A stretch of DNA of 64,000 nt from Streptomyces sp. TS71-3 (GTDB lineage Bacteria; Actinomycetota; Actinomycetes; Streptomycetales; Streptomycetaceae). Below, piece after piece: positions 1-7,753 of this stretch. The position numbers and the translations under genes are program-made. The stretch spans positions 62,001-126,000 of the forward strand of contig NZ_BNEL01000003.1 in NCBI RefSeq assembly GCF_018327685.1, in the 5' to 3' direction. Each line of letters begins with the position of its first letter. Within the stretch, counting starts at the first letter, position 1. Under the pieces are notes generated by a model. The model saw nothing but the letters and a program-made list of their open reading frames with translations, had not been told where the DNA came from and ran no database searches.

Positions 1-2
1 TG

Positions 3-878
3 AAGACGGTCGACGTGCTGGGCGGCGTGGAGGTCTGCACGCCGGTACGGCTCCGCGACACCTACACGGGCCTCGACCTGGCCGCGGGCCGGCACCGGCT
101 GCACGGCGGCGAGGCCCTGCAGTACGTGCGCTCCCGGCACGTCGACGGCGCCTCCGACCTGGGCCGGGTGCAGCGCCAGCAGCGCTTTCTGGCCTCGCTC
201 ATCTCCGAGGCCACCTCGTCGGGCGTGCTGCTGAACCCGGTGAAGTTCGCCCAGCTGACCAGCACCGTGCTCGGCTCGGTCCGCGCGGACGGCGGTTTCG
301 GGCCGCACGAGATGCTGGACCTGGGCCAGGCGATGCGCGGGTTCTCGCCGTCGTCGTCCGAGTTCGCGACCGTCCCGGTGCGGGAGGCGGGGCGCCCCGT
401 GCGGGGCCTCGGCGAGACCGTGCGGTGGGACGGGCCGAGGGCCCGCGAGCTCTTCGACGCCATCCGCGAGGACCGGCCCCTCGCGCCGGCGGCGGCGCCG
501 GGGCGCGCCCGGGTGGTGGAGGTGGCGCCCCAGGGCATCCGGGTGCAGGTCGAGAACGGCACCGGCATCCCCGGCCTGGCCCACCGCGTCGACGCCGCGC
601 TCAGGTCGACCGGCTTCCGCACGACGGGCGCCCCGGGCACCGCGCCGGGGCACGACGCACAGCGCACGGTCATCGTCTACGACCCCCACTGGAACCGTTC
701 CGCGAAGACCCTGGCCGCCGCCCTGCCCGGCAGCGAGCTGCGGCCCGCGGCGGGCCGGGGCGCCGTCTTCAAGGTGATCGCGGGCACGGACTTCAAGGAG
801 GTCACCCGAGTACGGGCCGGGGACCCGGGCGACCGGCGCGGGGGTGCGGTGACGGGGGACGAGGTGGCCTGCACGTAA
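3..878 (+). CDS. LCP (LytR-CpsA-Psr) family protein with LytR_C domain, 5' partial
   Basis: The reading frame is open from the window edge, so the N-terminus (cytoplasmic tail, membrane anchor and most of the LCP catalytic core) lies outside. What is visible is the C-terminal part of an LCP domain, including the conserved YVRSRH and LGRVQRQQ motifs with their phosphate-binding arginines. A LytR_C-type domain follows (about residues 175-265, with VEVENGTGIPGLA-like sequence reading VQVENGTGIPGLA). LCP proteins attach teichoic acids, polysaccharides or arabinogalactan-like glycopolymers from polyprenyl-phosphate carriers to peptidoglycan outside the cell. A second LCP gene lies downstream on the same strand. 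Family call is firm; the substrate is unknown. Confidence 0.9.
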   Translation, partial: KTVDVLGGVEVCTPVRLRDTYTGLDLAAGRHRLHGGEALQYVRSRHVDGASDLGRVQRQQRFLASLISEATSSGVLLNPVKFAQLTSTVLGSVRADGGFGPHEMLDLGQAMRGFSPSSSEFATVPVREAGRPVRGLGETVRWDGPRARELFDAIREDRPLAPAAAPGRARVVEVAPQGIRVQVENGTGIPGLAHRVDAALRSTGFRTTGAPGTAPGHDAQRTVIVYDPHWNRSAKTLAAALPGSELRPAAGRGAVFKVIAGTDFKEVTRVRAGDPGDRRGGAVTGDEVACT

Positions 879-1563
879 TTGCCCTTCGGCGCCGGGCCGG
901 GGCCGGGGTGGCTGTTTCCGGTCAGTTGCGCTCGGATGCGCATTCCCCCTCGCGAGGGGTGGTTTCGGTCACGCCGGGACCTCAGGCCGGTGGCGGGTGC
1001 TCGCGCAGTTCCCCGCGCCCCTTCTTCGGCGCTGCGCGCATCCTCCCGACCGCGCGATCTCCGGTCGTACCCGGACCCCAGGCGGGTGGGGCTTCTCGCG
1101 CAGTTCCCCGCGCCCCTATAGAGGCGCTGTGCGCGCCCTTGCGCACAGGTGCGCCCCGGAAGGGGCGCGGGGAACTGCGCGAGCAACCCCCCACTTGCGT
1201 GAGGTCCGGGTACGAGCCGACACCACCCCCTCGGGAGGATGCGCGCAGCGCCGAAACAAGGGCCGCGGGGATGGGGGTACCTCCCATGCCCGTAAGGCAG
1301 TGGGGGAACATCAAACCCGGATGAAGCCGTCAGATCGCCAGGGACCCCAAGTGGCACCCGCGGTCGCATTCAAGCCACCGCCAAGCAATGACGTGACATA
1401 CGCCACGTATGCCGGGTGTAAGGCAGACGTCCACATTCCAGCGGGCAGCAACCCCTATGCGGCCCGGCCCCCCACAGGGCTTTGCATCAGCTCTGCAACA
1501 GCCCCGGCCCGAAACCCCACGGCCCCTGTAAGCGCCCTGTCGGGAGCCTGCACACTGGCCCGT
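879..1563. other. Gene-free spacer rich in Streptomyces intergenic repeats
   Basis: No credible gene. Three copies of the GGGGCGCGGGGAACTGCGC-type repeat lie at 1001-1020 (minus), 1097-1116 (minus) and 1161-1184 (plus); the last two form an inverted pair around a GC-rich stem. At about 1269-1309 there is a half-palindrome (GGGGGTACCTCCCATGCCCG followed by GGCAGTGGGGGA) that resembles the core of the MITE-like element at 17.3 kb. The final 200 bases, of lower GC, probably hold the promoter of the next LCP gene. Confidence 0.6.
1001..1184. repeat. Inverted pair plus single copy of the GGGGCGCGGGGAACTGCGC repeat
   Basis: Copies at 1001-1020 and 1097-1116 read as the reverse complement and the copy at 1161-1184 reads forward. 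The 1097/1161 pair can fold into a long stem around about 45 bases. The same core recurs at roughly 16 intergenic places in this window and never inside a confident gene, as expected of a REP/BIME-like chromosomal repeat. Confidence 0.8.
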
Positions 1564-2907
1564 ATGAGTGAATGGCGAGGGGGCCCCTCCGGTCCGGGCG
1601 GTGCCGGCGGAGGCTGGTCCGACGAGAACGGGCAGGGCCGATACGGCAGCGGCAGCGGCAGCGCACAGCCGGAGAGCGCGCGCACGATGCGCCGCGTCGA
1701 CCGCGGGCAGGTTCCCCGACGCCCGTCGGCCCCGCCGGGCGCCCCCGCCAGACCACCGGTCATCCCGCCGCAGCAGGGGCGGCAGCCGGGCTCGTACTCC
1801 GACGGCTACGGCGGGGACGGCCCCTACGACAGCGGCTACAGCGACGGCCACGTCTACGGCTCCCGGCAGCACGGCGGCGGGGGCGGGTACGACGGCTACG
1901 ACGGGTACGACCCGGGCCGCCGCCGGCCGAGCTGGGGCCGCCGGATCAAGTGGACCATCCTCACGCTGGTCGTCGTGCTGGTCGTGACGTCCATCGGCAC
2001 CTACTTCTGGGCCGACTCCAAGCTCCGCAGGGACGTCGACCTCTCACAGGTGATCGACCGGCCCGCCGAGGGCCAGGGCACCAACTACCTGATCGTCGGC
2101 TCCGACAGCCGCGAGGGCATGTCCGACGCGGAGAAGAAGCAGCTGCACACCGGTTCCGCCGAGGGCAAGCGCACGGACTCCATGATCATTCTGCACGTCG
2201 GCGAGAACGGCGACACGATGATCTCGCTGCCCCGCGACTCCGACGTCGAGATCCCCTCGTTCAAGGGCTCGGAGTCGGGGAAGACGTTCCCGGCCACCGG
2301 CAGGCACACCAAGCTGAACGCCGCCTACTCCACCGACGGCCCCCAGCTGCTGGTGCGCACGATCGAGTACAACACCGGCCTGCACATCGACCACTACGCG
2401 GAGATCGGCTTCGCCGGCTTCGCGAACATCGTGGACGCCGTCGGCGGTGTGGACATGACCCTGGACCAGGGCTTCAAGGACAAGTACTCGGGCGCCGACT
2501 TCAAGGCGGGCAAGCAGACGCTCAACGGCCAGCAGGCGCTGGCGTTCGTCCGCACCCGGCACGCGTTCGCGACGAGCGACCTCCAGCGCACCAAGAACCA
2601 GCAGAAGTTCCTGGCGGCCCTCGCCCACCAGGTGGCCACGCCGGGGACGGTGCTCAACCCGTTCAAGCTGTACCCGGTGTTGGGCGCCGGCCTGGACTCG
2701 CTGATCGTCGACAAGGACATGAGCCTGTGGAACCTGGCGTCCATGTTCTGGGCGATGAAGGGCGTCTCCGGCGGTGAGGGCAAGTCCATGAACATGCCGA
2801 TCTCCGGCTCCACCGGCGGCAACCTCGTCTGGGACAAGGCGAAGGTCAAGACGCTGGTGGACGAGCTGAAGAACGACCAGAAGGTGACGGTCACCAGCGA
2901 CGAGTGA
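1564..2907 (+). CDS. LCP (LytR-CpsA-Psr) family glycopolymer-peptidoglycan ligase
   Basis: A 447-residue protein read from the ATG at 1564. The open frame runs further upstream, but only through repeat sequence with no family similarity. The N-terminal ~125 residues are a cytoplasmic, Gly/Tyr/Pro-rich low-complexity tail (GGYDGYDGYD). One membrane helix follows (WTILTLVVVLVVTSIGTYF, about residues 130-150), then an extracellular LCP domain. Family motifs seen are YLIVGSDSR, RTDSMIILH, SLPRDS, LNAAYS, ALAFVRTRH and RTKNQQKFL; the Asp and Arg residues bind Mg and the polyprenyl pyrophosphate. It lacks the LytR_C domain of its neighbour. Likely role: transfer of wall glycopolymers to peptidoglycan. 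A perfect 12-bp hairpin at 2982-3010 probably terminates it. Confidence 0.92.
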   Translation: MSEWRGGPSGPGGAGGGWSDENGQGRYGSGSGSAQPESARTMRRVDRGQVPRRPSAPPGAPARPPVIPPQQGRQPGSYSDGYGGDGPYDSGYSDGHVYGSRQHGGGGGYDGYDGYDPGRRRPSWGRRIKWTILTLVVVLVVTSIGTYFWADSKLRRDVDLSQVIDRPAEGQGTNYLIVGSDSREGMSDAEKKQLHTGSAEGKRTDSMIILHVGENGDTMISLPRDSDVEIPSFKGSESGKTFPATGRHTKLNAAYSTDGPQLLVRTIEYNTGLHIDHYAEIGFAGFANIVDAVGGVDMTLDQGFKDKYSGADFKAGKQTLNGQQALAFVRTRHAFATSDLQRTKNQQKFLAALAHQVATPGTVLNPFKLYPVLGAGLDSLIVDKDMSLWNLASMFWAMKGVSGGEGKSMNMPISGSTGGNLVWDKAKVKTLVDELKNDQKVTVTSDE

Positions 2908-2970
2908 GACCGGGGCCCCGGGACACCCCGGCGCTCCCGAACACCCGGAGCCGGGGAGAACCGGAGCCCA

Positions 2971-3022
2971 CCCCTTCGGCCACGGCCCGCCGATCCGTTC
3001 GGCGGGCCGTCGGCGTACCGTG
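2971..3022 (+). repeat. Left copy of a ~50-bp direct repeat flanking the lanthipeptide locus
   Basis: Aligned with 7660-7712, 31 of 32 bases match across the core (CGATCCGTTC, then GCGGGCCGTCGGCGTACCGTG), with a looser match over the ~20 bases before it. Both copies have the same orientation and stand about 4.69 kb apart, bracketing exactly the LLM, lanA and lanKC genes. This could be an insertion scar or a duplicated terminator/promoter segment. Confidence 0.75.
2982..3010 (+). terminator. Hairpin terminator of the LCP gene
   Basis: A perfect 12-bp stem (ACGGCCCGCCGA paired with TCGGCGGGCCGT) with a 5-base loop, 75 bases after the LCP stop. There is no U-tract, as is usual in Streptomyces. 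It lies inside the left direct repeat; the right copy of that repeat has a damaged stem. Confidence 0.7.
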
Positions 3023-3078
3023 GCCACGCCTCCTCGCCCCGGCTCCAGCCGCGGGGACCGCCGCGCCGATACCAGTTC

Positions 3079-4200
3079 CTACCGTGCCGCGGAGGAGCGG
3101 AAGTGCGGAATGACCTTCTCCCCCCACTGCCGGATCGTCTCCAGGCACACGCTCTGGGGTACGGTGCCCATCTGCACCAGGCAGATCACTTCGTCCGCTC
3201 CCGCGTCAGCCAGCTCCTCAACCCGCTCCATCGCCGTTTCCGCCGTACCGTAAGGATGGTCGGTGTTGTATGCGGCCACGTATTCGGGCCTGAACGGGAC
3301 CTCGAACATGTCGAGTTCGTCGAGGACCTTCTGCTTGTTCCTGTCGAGAGCCTGCTGCCCGTCCAGTTCCGGGTCCTGCTGCGGGACGGGTCCGTCCCCG
3401 TACCAGTGCCGCGACGATTCGACGAAGAACTGCTGTCCTCGCAGGCCTATGGTGCGTGCCCGCTCGGCGTCGTCGAGGATGACGGTGGGACAGACGACCG
3501 CGAAGTGATCGTTGGTGACAGAGGAGAGAAGATCCCGGGCGGCGCGTTCTGCCCGTGCCTCGTCGTAGACCGCGCGCCGTTCGCGCGTCATCTCGGGCCC
3601 TCCGAATCCCAGGACCAGGGCTCCGACACCGAGCTTGGCGGCCGTCCGCAGCGTTTCTTCCTTGCTACAGGCCATGAAGAGCGGCGGGTGGGGATCCTGT
3701 AGGGGTCTGGGGAGGATCGATCCAGGACCGATATCCATGGATCCATGCCATTCGAACCGGTCGGTCCGCCAGATTCCGGTGAGGATCTCCAGTGCCTCGT
3801 GCACCTGCGCACGCGCGGTATCCGGATCGATTCCGTACAGGGACATCTCTTGTTTGCTGCCACCGTGCCCGGCACCGATGTCAAGCCGTCCGCCGGACAG
3901 CACATCGAGCATTGCCGTGCGCTCGGCGAGGCGCACGGGATGCTGGTATCCGAACGGCATGGTCACGACGCCGTGTCCGATCCGGATACGGGAGGTCCGG
4001 GCAGCCACCCAGGTAAGGAAGACCTCGGACGCGCTCATATGCGAGTACCACTTCAGCCCGTGGTGCTCCACGGCCCAGACACGGTCGAACCCGACCTGGT
4101 CGGCGAGTACGGCCTGTTCGACAGAATCCCTCAACATCTGCCGTTCCAGTTCTGGCGTGGCTGATGGCACCTGTCCTACGACGAAGAGGGAAAACTGCAC
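3079..4200 (-). CDS. LLM (luciferase-like) flavin/F420-dependent oxidoreductase of the lanthipeptide locus
   Basis: A 373-residue TIM-barrel protein of the bacterial-luciferase family. Seen: AVEHHG (about residue 43), RIRIGHGVVTMPF (70-85), HPVRLAERTAMLDVLSGGR (88-106) and GAGHGGS. These are the standard family positions for flavin or F420 contacts. It is the last gene of the minus-strand group lanKC-lanA-LLM, 91 bases after the precursor gene with a hairpin between. Known: some LLM-family enzymes in lanthipeptide clusters (LanJ type, such as LxmJ of the class V peptide lexapeptide) reduce dehydroalanine or dehydrobutyrine to D-amino acids. Inferred: this enzyme may act the same way on the Ser/Thr-rich core next door. 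Monooxygenation is the main alternative. Cofactor cannot be decided from sequence. GC is visibly lower than in flanking genes. Confidence 0.85.
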   Translation of the reverse strand: MQFSLFVVGQVPSATPELERQMLRDSVEQAVLADQVGFDRVWAVEHHGLKWYSHMSASEVFLTWVAARTSRIRIGHGVVTMPFGYQHPVRLAERTAMLDVLSGGRLDIGAGHGGSKQEMSLYGIDPDTARAQVHEALEILTGIWRTDRFEWHGSMDIGPGSILPRPLQDPHPPLFMACSKEETLRTAAKLGVGALVLGFGGPEMTRERRAVYDEARAERAARDLLSSVTNDHFAVVCPTVILDDAERARTIGLRGQQFFVESSRHWYGDGPVPQQDPELDGQQALDRNKQKVLDELDMFEVPFRPEYVAAYNTDHPYGTAETAMERVEELADAGADEVICLVQMGTVPQSVCLETIRQWGEKVIPHFRSSAAR

Positions 4201-4241
4201 GTGATTCTCCTGAATCTCGCGTCACCGGTTCGGTGGTGGTC

Positions 4242-4275
4242 CTCGGGGGCCCGGCATGCCGCCCGGACCCCCGAG
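4242..4275 (-). terminator. Hairpin between precursor gene and LLM gene (attenuator-like)
   Basis: CTCGGGGG pairs with CCCCCGAG around a GC-rich inner stem, in the 91-base gap between the lanA stop and the LLM start. Such partial terminators after precursor genes commonly raise precursor over enzyme transcripts. Whether it stops transcription here is not visible. Confidence 0.55.
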
Positions 4276-4291
4276 TCAGCACGGGCGCTGA

Positions 4292-4432
4292 TCAGAACTT
4301 CGTGCAGCCGGTGCTCGCGGTCGTGCTGGTGCACAGGCCGGACTCGGCAAGCCGGTCGTGGGACGGGGTCTCACTCTCCAGCAGCTGAAGCGCCAGCACC
4401 TCTTCCATCGCCTCGCTGGATTCCATGGGCAT
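4292..4432 (-). CDS. Class III lanthipeptide precursor peptide (46 residues)
   Basis: Found by direct reading; too short for ordinary ORF calling. ATG at 4432 is preceded by GAAGGAGCGACTG, an ideal ribosome site with 6 bases between GGAG and ATG; the stop is TGA at 4294-4292. Residues 1-30 form an acidic leader containing VLALQLLE (residues 12-19), which matches the class III leader motif (hydrophobic-x-x-L-Q) bound by LanKC enzymes. The predicted core is [16 protein letters not shown] (31-46): two Cys (34, 43) and eight Ser/Thr. S31-x-x-C34 fits a lanthionine; T37-x-x-S40-x-x-C43 fits the S/T-x-x-S/T-xn-C pattern of labionin or lanthionine rings. At least four Ser/Thr remain unused. The gene lies between lanKC and the LLM gene on the same strand. 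Leader/core boundary is inferred. I do not recognise this core from any known peptide. Confidence 0.85.
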   Translation of the reverse strand: MPMESSEAMEEVLALQLLESETPSHDRLAESGLCTSTTASTGCTKF

Positions 4433-4493
4433 CAGTCGCTCCTTCGGTGATTCCTGCGGAACGGCCCCCGGAGTCGGGAGCCGCCATCCCTTT

Positions 4494-4551
4494 CCTGCAC
4501 GAGGAAGGTTCCTGTGCCTGCACGAGGAAGGTTCCCGTACGAGGAACGGGA
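4494..4551 (-). promoter_or_regulatory. Tandem direct repeats upstream of the precursor gene
   Basis: CCTGCACGAGGAAGGTTCC occurs at 4494-4512 and again at 4517-4535 (spacing 23 bases). A degenerate third element, GTACGAGGAAC, lies at 4537-4547. Inside each unit AGGAA and TTCC form short inverted arms. The block lies in the 147-base gap between the lanKC stop and the lanA start, 60-120 bases upstream of lanA, where an operator or activator site for a separate precursor promoter would be expected. Confidence 0.5.
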
Positions 4552-4579
4552 GTGCGGTGGGGCAGCCTCTCCGGTCTGC

Positions 4580-7189
4580 CTACCTGGTGAGATGGTCCAG
4601 AGTGAAGAAGGCATCCCGCGTGTCGTCCAGGAGGCGGGTCAGAGCGAGGAGGACCCCGGCGGATCCGCTCCACAGCTCCGTACTGAAACGCATGAGGTAT
4701 TCCCCGTGGAAGCGGGCACCGTCGCCGTCGGAGACCGCGTGGCAGAACAGGGCCTGGGCGGCCTTGACCGCTGCCTCGTGACTGGCGGCGGAGCCGGTGA
4801 GGGATGCGTGTTCGGCGAGCGCGAAGACGAGGCCTGACTGGCCTTCGTAGAGACCCGCGTAGTAGGTCGTCGCGGCCGTACTCGCACGGACGGCGTCGGT
4901 GACCGAGGCTGCCAGGTCCTCATCGGCGAATGGGAGGTACCGCGATGCCACCGTGGCGTAACCAGCCGACCCGCGGTAGAGATAGGGGTAAAGGCGTTGG
5001 TCTTCCGTGGAGACGCGGAATCCGATACCGCCGCCGGGAAACGGATCTGCTTTGGCGGCTTCGTCGCGCAGGAGAGCAAGGCCGTTCCGCTTGGCGTTCT
5101 CGTCGTCGAGAATCCGGTACAGGTAGTAGTCGAGGAGTGCGACGCCGACCTGCCCGTGCAGGAGCCCGGTCGCGCCGTCGGTCTCCAGCGCGTTGAGGAG
5201 ATCGTCTCCGGCCGGAACGGACGCTCGGATTCGCTGGGCCGCTTCCAGGTGCTTTTCGTTCTTGTCGTGCCCGTACAGCGCCAGATGCGCCAGAGCGATC
5301 CCTGCCGCTCCCTCGCCCAGGGTGGCGATCCTGGCCAGGATGGGATGGCTTTCCGCCGATGCCAGCAGCGTGTTCGCCTCTTCGACCATTCCATGGTCGG
5401 CCAGCACCCAGGCGATGCCCGCGCTGCCGGAGTGCAGCCCCGGTGCCGGCTGCGTGCTTTCGTCCAGGCTCTCCCGGCGGAACCGTTCCAGTACGTCACG
5501 CGGGGCTTCTCGCCCGGCCAGGCGCAACGCGTGCAGGACTCCCGCGGTTCCGTAGATGACGGCGTGCTTGTGCGCGTAGTACGCCCGGGGAACGGTGGGG
5601 AATATGACCCGTCCCTCCGGGTCCGCCGCACTGAGGATCGAATCGGCCACAGCGCTCTGAAGCTTCCGCAGGCTGCCCATGGTGTCGTCGCTCACCTGGC
5701 TTGGTGCGGGAAGCGTCGTCGGGACATCGACGGCCGCGAAGGCGGTGGCCTGCCGCCAGAGGTGGTCCGGGACGGCATTTCCCGAGGTGCGGCGCATCAG
5801 GTCCCTCAGGTGATGCAGTGCCGCGGGTTCCCGCTCGGTGACGTGGACCTTCATACCGAAGGTCAGCAGTTGGGTGAGAGCTGCGAGGCCGTATCGGTCG
5901 CAGTATGTGGGATCCTTCCCCATCATCTCCCTGAGCTGGTCGTCGGGGAGGTCCGGGAAGTAGCCCGGGGTGCCGAACAGGGAGAGCGGGTTGCCGACCT
6001 TCTCGGCCGTCTCGAAGTCGATGAGCCGCACGGCATCGTCGTCATCCACGAGAATGTTCCGGGGACTGACGTCGAGGAAGACGTAGCCTGCTTCGTGCAA
6101 CCGGTCCAGGGCACGGCTCAACTGCTCGACGATGCGGGTGCAGCGCTCCCAGTACGTCCGGTAGTAGTCGCCGTCCGGGGAAACGGTGAATCCCGGGTGG
6201 TGGTTCGTCACCCATTCGAGCAGGGACACTCCGGGTATCAACTCGCTGACGAGGTAGGTGTGTTCCCAGCGTCTGAAGAACTTCACAGGCGCGGGGGCCA
6301 CTCCCGGCACGCTGCCGTCCAGTTCCTGGAGGATCCGGTGTTCGTGTGCGAGGTGATCGGGTGAGGACGTGCCGTCCGGATACAGCCCGGAGTGCGCTCT
6401 GGCTTCCTTGACGAAGACCTTTTCGCCGTTCTCGGCCAAGGTGGCAATATAGGCTCCGCCGCCGTTGGAATGCCGGAGAAGCTTGTTGAAGGTCAGCCCC
6501 TCGAACGAGATGGTCCGGGGTGCGGGTCCGGAAGAGGCGGTGTAGTGGGTGAGCGGCCTGGTGTCGGCGAGAAAGGGATCCGTGATCCCGTCAGGCAGGG
6601 TGAACGACAGCCCCCGGACGTCGGGCACGAGTTTTCCGGACCCGTCCGGCACCATGAGTTCCTCGGAACCGTCGGGCTGCCTCACCGGAATGGTCTCGAA
6701 CGCACCGTACCGGTAGGAGACCACGTGTGAGTCGCGCCAGCGCCGGTCACCGAGAATGTACGGGCCCTCTTCGTCGGGAAGAGCGGCATGGAGTTCTTCC
6801 ATGAGCGCCCTGGACGCCTTCTCGTCGAGAGGGTAGGCGGCCATGAACTTGCCGTTCTGCGCTCGGGGGGCGTGCTTGTGATGCAGCATCACGAAGTAGG
6901 CACGCGCGCCGACGTGCTTGAAAGCGATGTTCTGCCGTACGCAGACGGCCGCCACGATGTCGAGCACTTCCTGGACCCGCGGCAGAGCAGCGGAGACGTG
7001 CACCTTCCAGCCGTGCGTGGCGATTTCGGCCTCAGGCGGCTTGTAGATGGACCAGAACGACATTTCCTTGCGATCCCAGGTGGACGGGACACCGCCCGCG
7101 GTATATATCTGCCCCAGGTCTCTGCTCTCGTACAGGGGACGGTAGAAATCCGGGTGAGCCTGCAGGTAGGAAATGTAGTTGTGGTCCAT
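4580..7189 (-). CDS. Class III lanthionine synthetase LanKC
   Basis: An 869-residue three-domain enzyme; ATG at 7189 behind AAGGCGG. Residues 1-~215 are the phospho-Ser/Thr lyase part (MDHNYISYL start, FWSIYKP, GWKVHVSA, KHVGARAYFVM, NGKFMAAYP). Residues ~225-480 are the Ser/Thr kinase: Lys261 in KEARAHSGLYPDG, Glu283, catalytic Asp373 in LDVSPRN, Asp391 in IDFETAE. Residues ~540-869 are a LanC-like cyclase with the repeated GSAG/GLYEGQSG barrel motifs. It lacks the Cys-Cys-His zinc ligands of LanC, LanM and LanL enzymes, which places it in class III (LanKC) and not class IV (LanL). It phosphorylates and dehydrates core Ser/Thr and cyclises them onto Cys. First gene of the lanKC-lanA-LLM set. 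No transporter or protease is encoded nearby. Confidence 0.93.
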   Translation of the reverse strand: MDHNYISYLQAHPDFYRPLYESRDLGQIYTAGGVPSTWDRKEMSFWSIYKPPEAEIATHGWKVHVSAALPRVQEVLDIVAAVCVRQNIAFKHVGARAYFVMLHHKHAPRAQNGKFMAAYPLDEKASRALMEELHAALPDEEGPYILGDRRWRDSHVVSYRYGAFETIPVRQPDGSEELMVPDGSGKLVPDVRGLSFTLPDGITDPFLADTRPLTHYTASSGPAPRTISFEGLTFNKLLRHSNGGGAYIATLAENGEKVFVKEARAHSGLYPDGTSSPDHLAHEHRILQELDGSVPGVAPAPVKFFRRWEHTYLVSELIPGVSLLEWVTNHHPGFTVSPDGDYYRTYWERCTRIVEQLSRALDRLHEAGYVFLDVSPRNILVDDDDAVRLIDFETAEKVGNPLSLFGTPGYFPDLPDDQLREMMGKDPTYCDRYGLAALTQLLTFGMKVHVTEREPAALHHLRDLMRRTSGNAVPDHLWRQATAFAAVDVPTTLPAPSQVSDDTMGSLRKLQSAVADSILSAADPEGRVIFPTVPRAYYAHKHAVIYGTAGVLHALRLAGREAPRDVLERFRRESLDESTQPAPGLHSGSAGIAWVLADHGMVEEANTLLASAESHPILARIATLGEGAAGIALAHLALYGHDKNEKHLEAAQRIRASVPAGDDLLNALETDGATGLLHGQVGVALLDYYLYRILDDENAKRNGLALLRDEAAKADPFPGGGIGFRVSTEDQRLYPYLYRGSAGYATVASRYLPFADEDLAASVTDAVRASTAATTYYAGLYEGQSGLVFALAEHASLTGSAASHEAAVKAAQALFCHAVSDGDGARFHGEYLMRFSTELWSGSAGVLLALTRLLDDTRDAFFTLDHLTR

Positions 7190-7229
7190 CAAACCGCCTT
7201 CACACACATGACGAGCACGGGAAGCATTG

Positions 7230-7415
7230 TCAGCGCGCGCAGACCACCGGCACCCCGTCACCGCGCTCGTGAACGCAGTGGACCAACGTGGACCAGGTGG
7301 ATTGAGTGCAGTGCCGATCCGGAGCAGTCAGGGACGAGAGGCACCGTACAGCGTTGGCCTGATCCTTGGCCAGACCGCACGCCGTGTGCGACCACCTCTC
7401 CTCAATTCGGCTCAT
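7230..7415 (-). CDS. Possible small Cys/Trp-containing protein upstream of lanKC
   Basis: A 61-codon frame from ATG 7415 (MSRIEERWSHTACGL start), ending 40 bases before lanKC. Five Cys and three Trp; third positions are fairly GC-rich, though less than in core genes. No clear ribosome site and no family recognised. It lacks the LanKC leader motif, so a second precursor is unlikely. It may be noise. Confidence 0.25.
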   Translation of the reverse strand: MSRIEERWSHTACGLAKDQANAVRCLSSLTAPDRHCTQSTWSTLVHCVHERGDGVPVVCAR

Positions 7416-7659
7416 GTCGGCCGGATTGACGGCTTGTGTATACGGAGGGAACCATTCATACGGCAGTGACGAATCAGCCGGGGTGTGGACGGCTGCGACG
7501 GCCTTCCTGTCCCGCTGTTTGTATACGGGGATCGTCGTAACAGCCACAAAAACCTGACCTCGGCATTTCACCGGGAATTGCAGGCATGGCGACAGTGGTG
7601 GCCGCCGGGGGTTCCAGGGCGGGCAGCGCGTCCGGGCCCGTGTGGATGTCGGGGCCCGG

Positions 7660-7712
7660 CCCCTTCGAACCGCGGCCCACCGATCCGTTCCGCGGGCCGT
7701 CGGCGTACCGTG
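7660..7712 (+). repeat. Right copy of the ~50-bp direct repeat flanking the lanthipeptide locus
   Basis: See 2971-3022. This copy lies about 40 bases upstream of the amidohydrolase start and carries substitutions that break the hairpin formed by the left copy. Confidence 0.75.
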
Positions 7713-7753
7713 CCCGGCAGGGCGGTGACCGTTGCGGCCCCGGGTGAGAAGGG

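Larger units (their letters stand above)
7190..7753. other. Spacer upstream of lanKC and of the divergent amidohydrolase
   Basis: Holds a doubtful 61-codon frame (7230-7415, minus), the right direct repeat (7660-7712) and two TGTATACGG boxes at 7435-7443 and 7520-7528. Local GC is lower (about 60%) up to about 7570 and then returns to the chromosomal level, which fits a boundary of acquired DNA. The lanKC and amidohydrolase promoters must lie here; I could not place -10/-35 boxes with confidence. Confidence 0.5.

Noticed and set aside
3079..4200. Light-emitting luciferase
   Set aside because: Only the broad LLM fold is shared; no luxB, lux reductase or aldehyde genes nearby.
4580..7189. Class IV (LanL) synthetase
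   Set aside because: The cyclase domain lacks the Cys-Cys-His zinc ligands that LanL retains; leader motif of the precursor also fits class III.
7230..7571. Second lanthipeptide precursor upstream of lanKC
   Set aside because: The frame has Cys and Ser/Thr but no hydrophobic-x-x-L-Q leader, no clear ribosome site, and core-like residues spread over its whole length.
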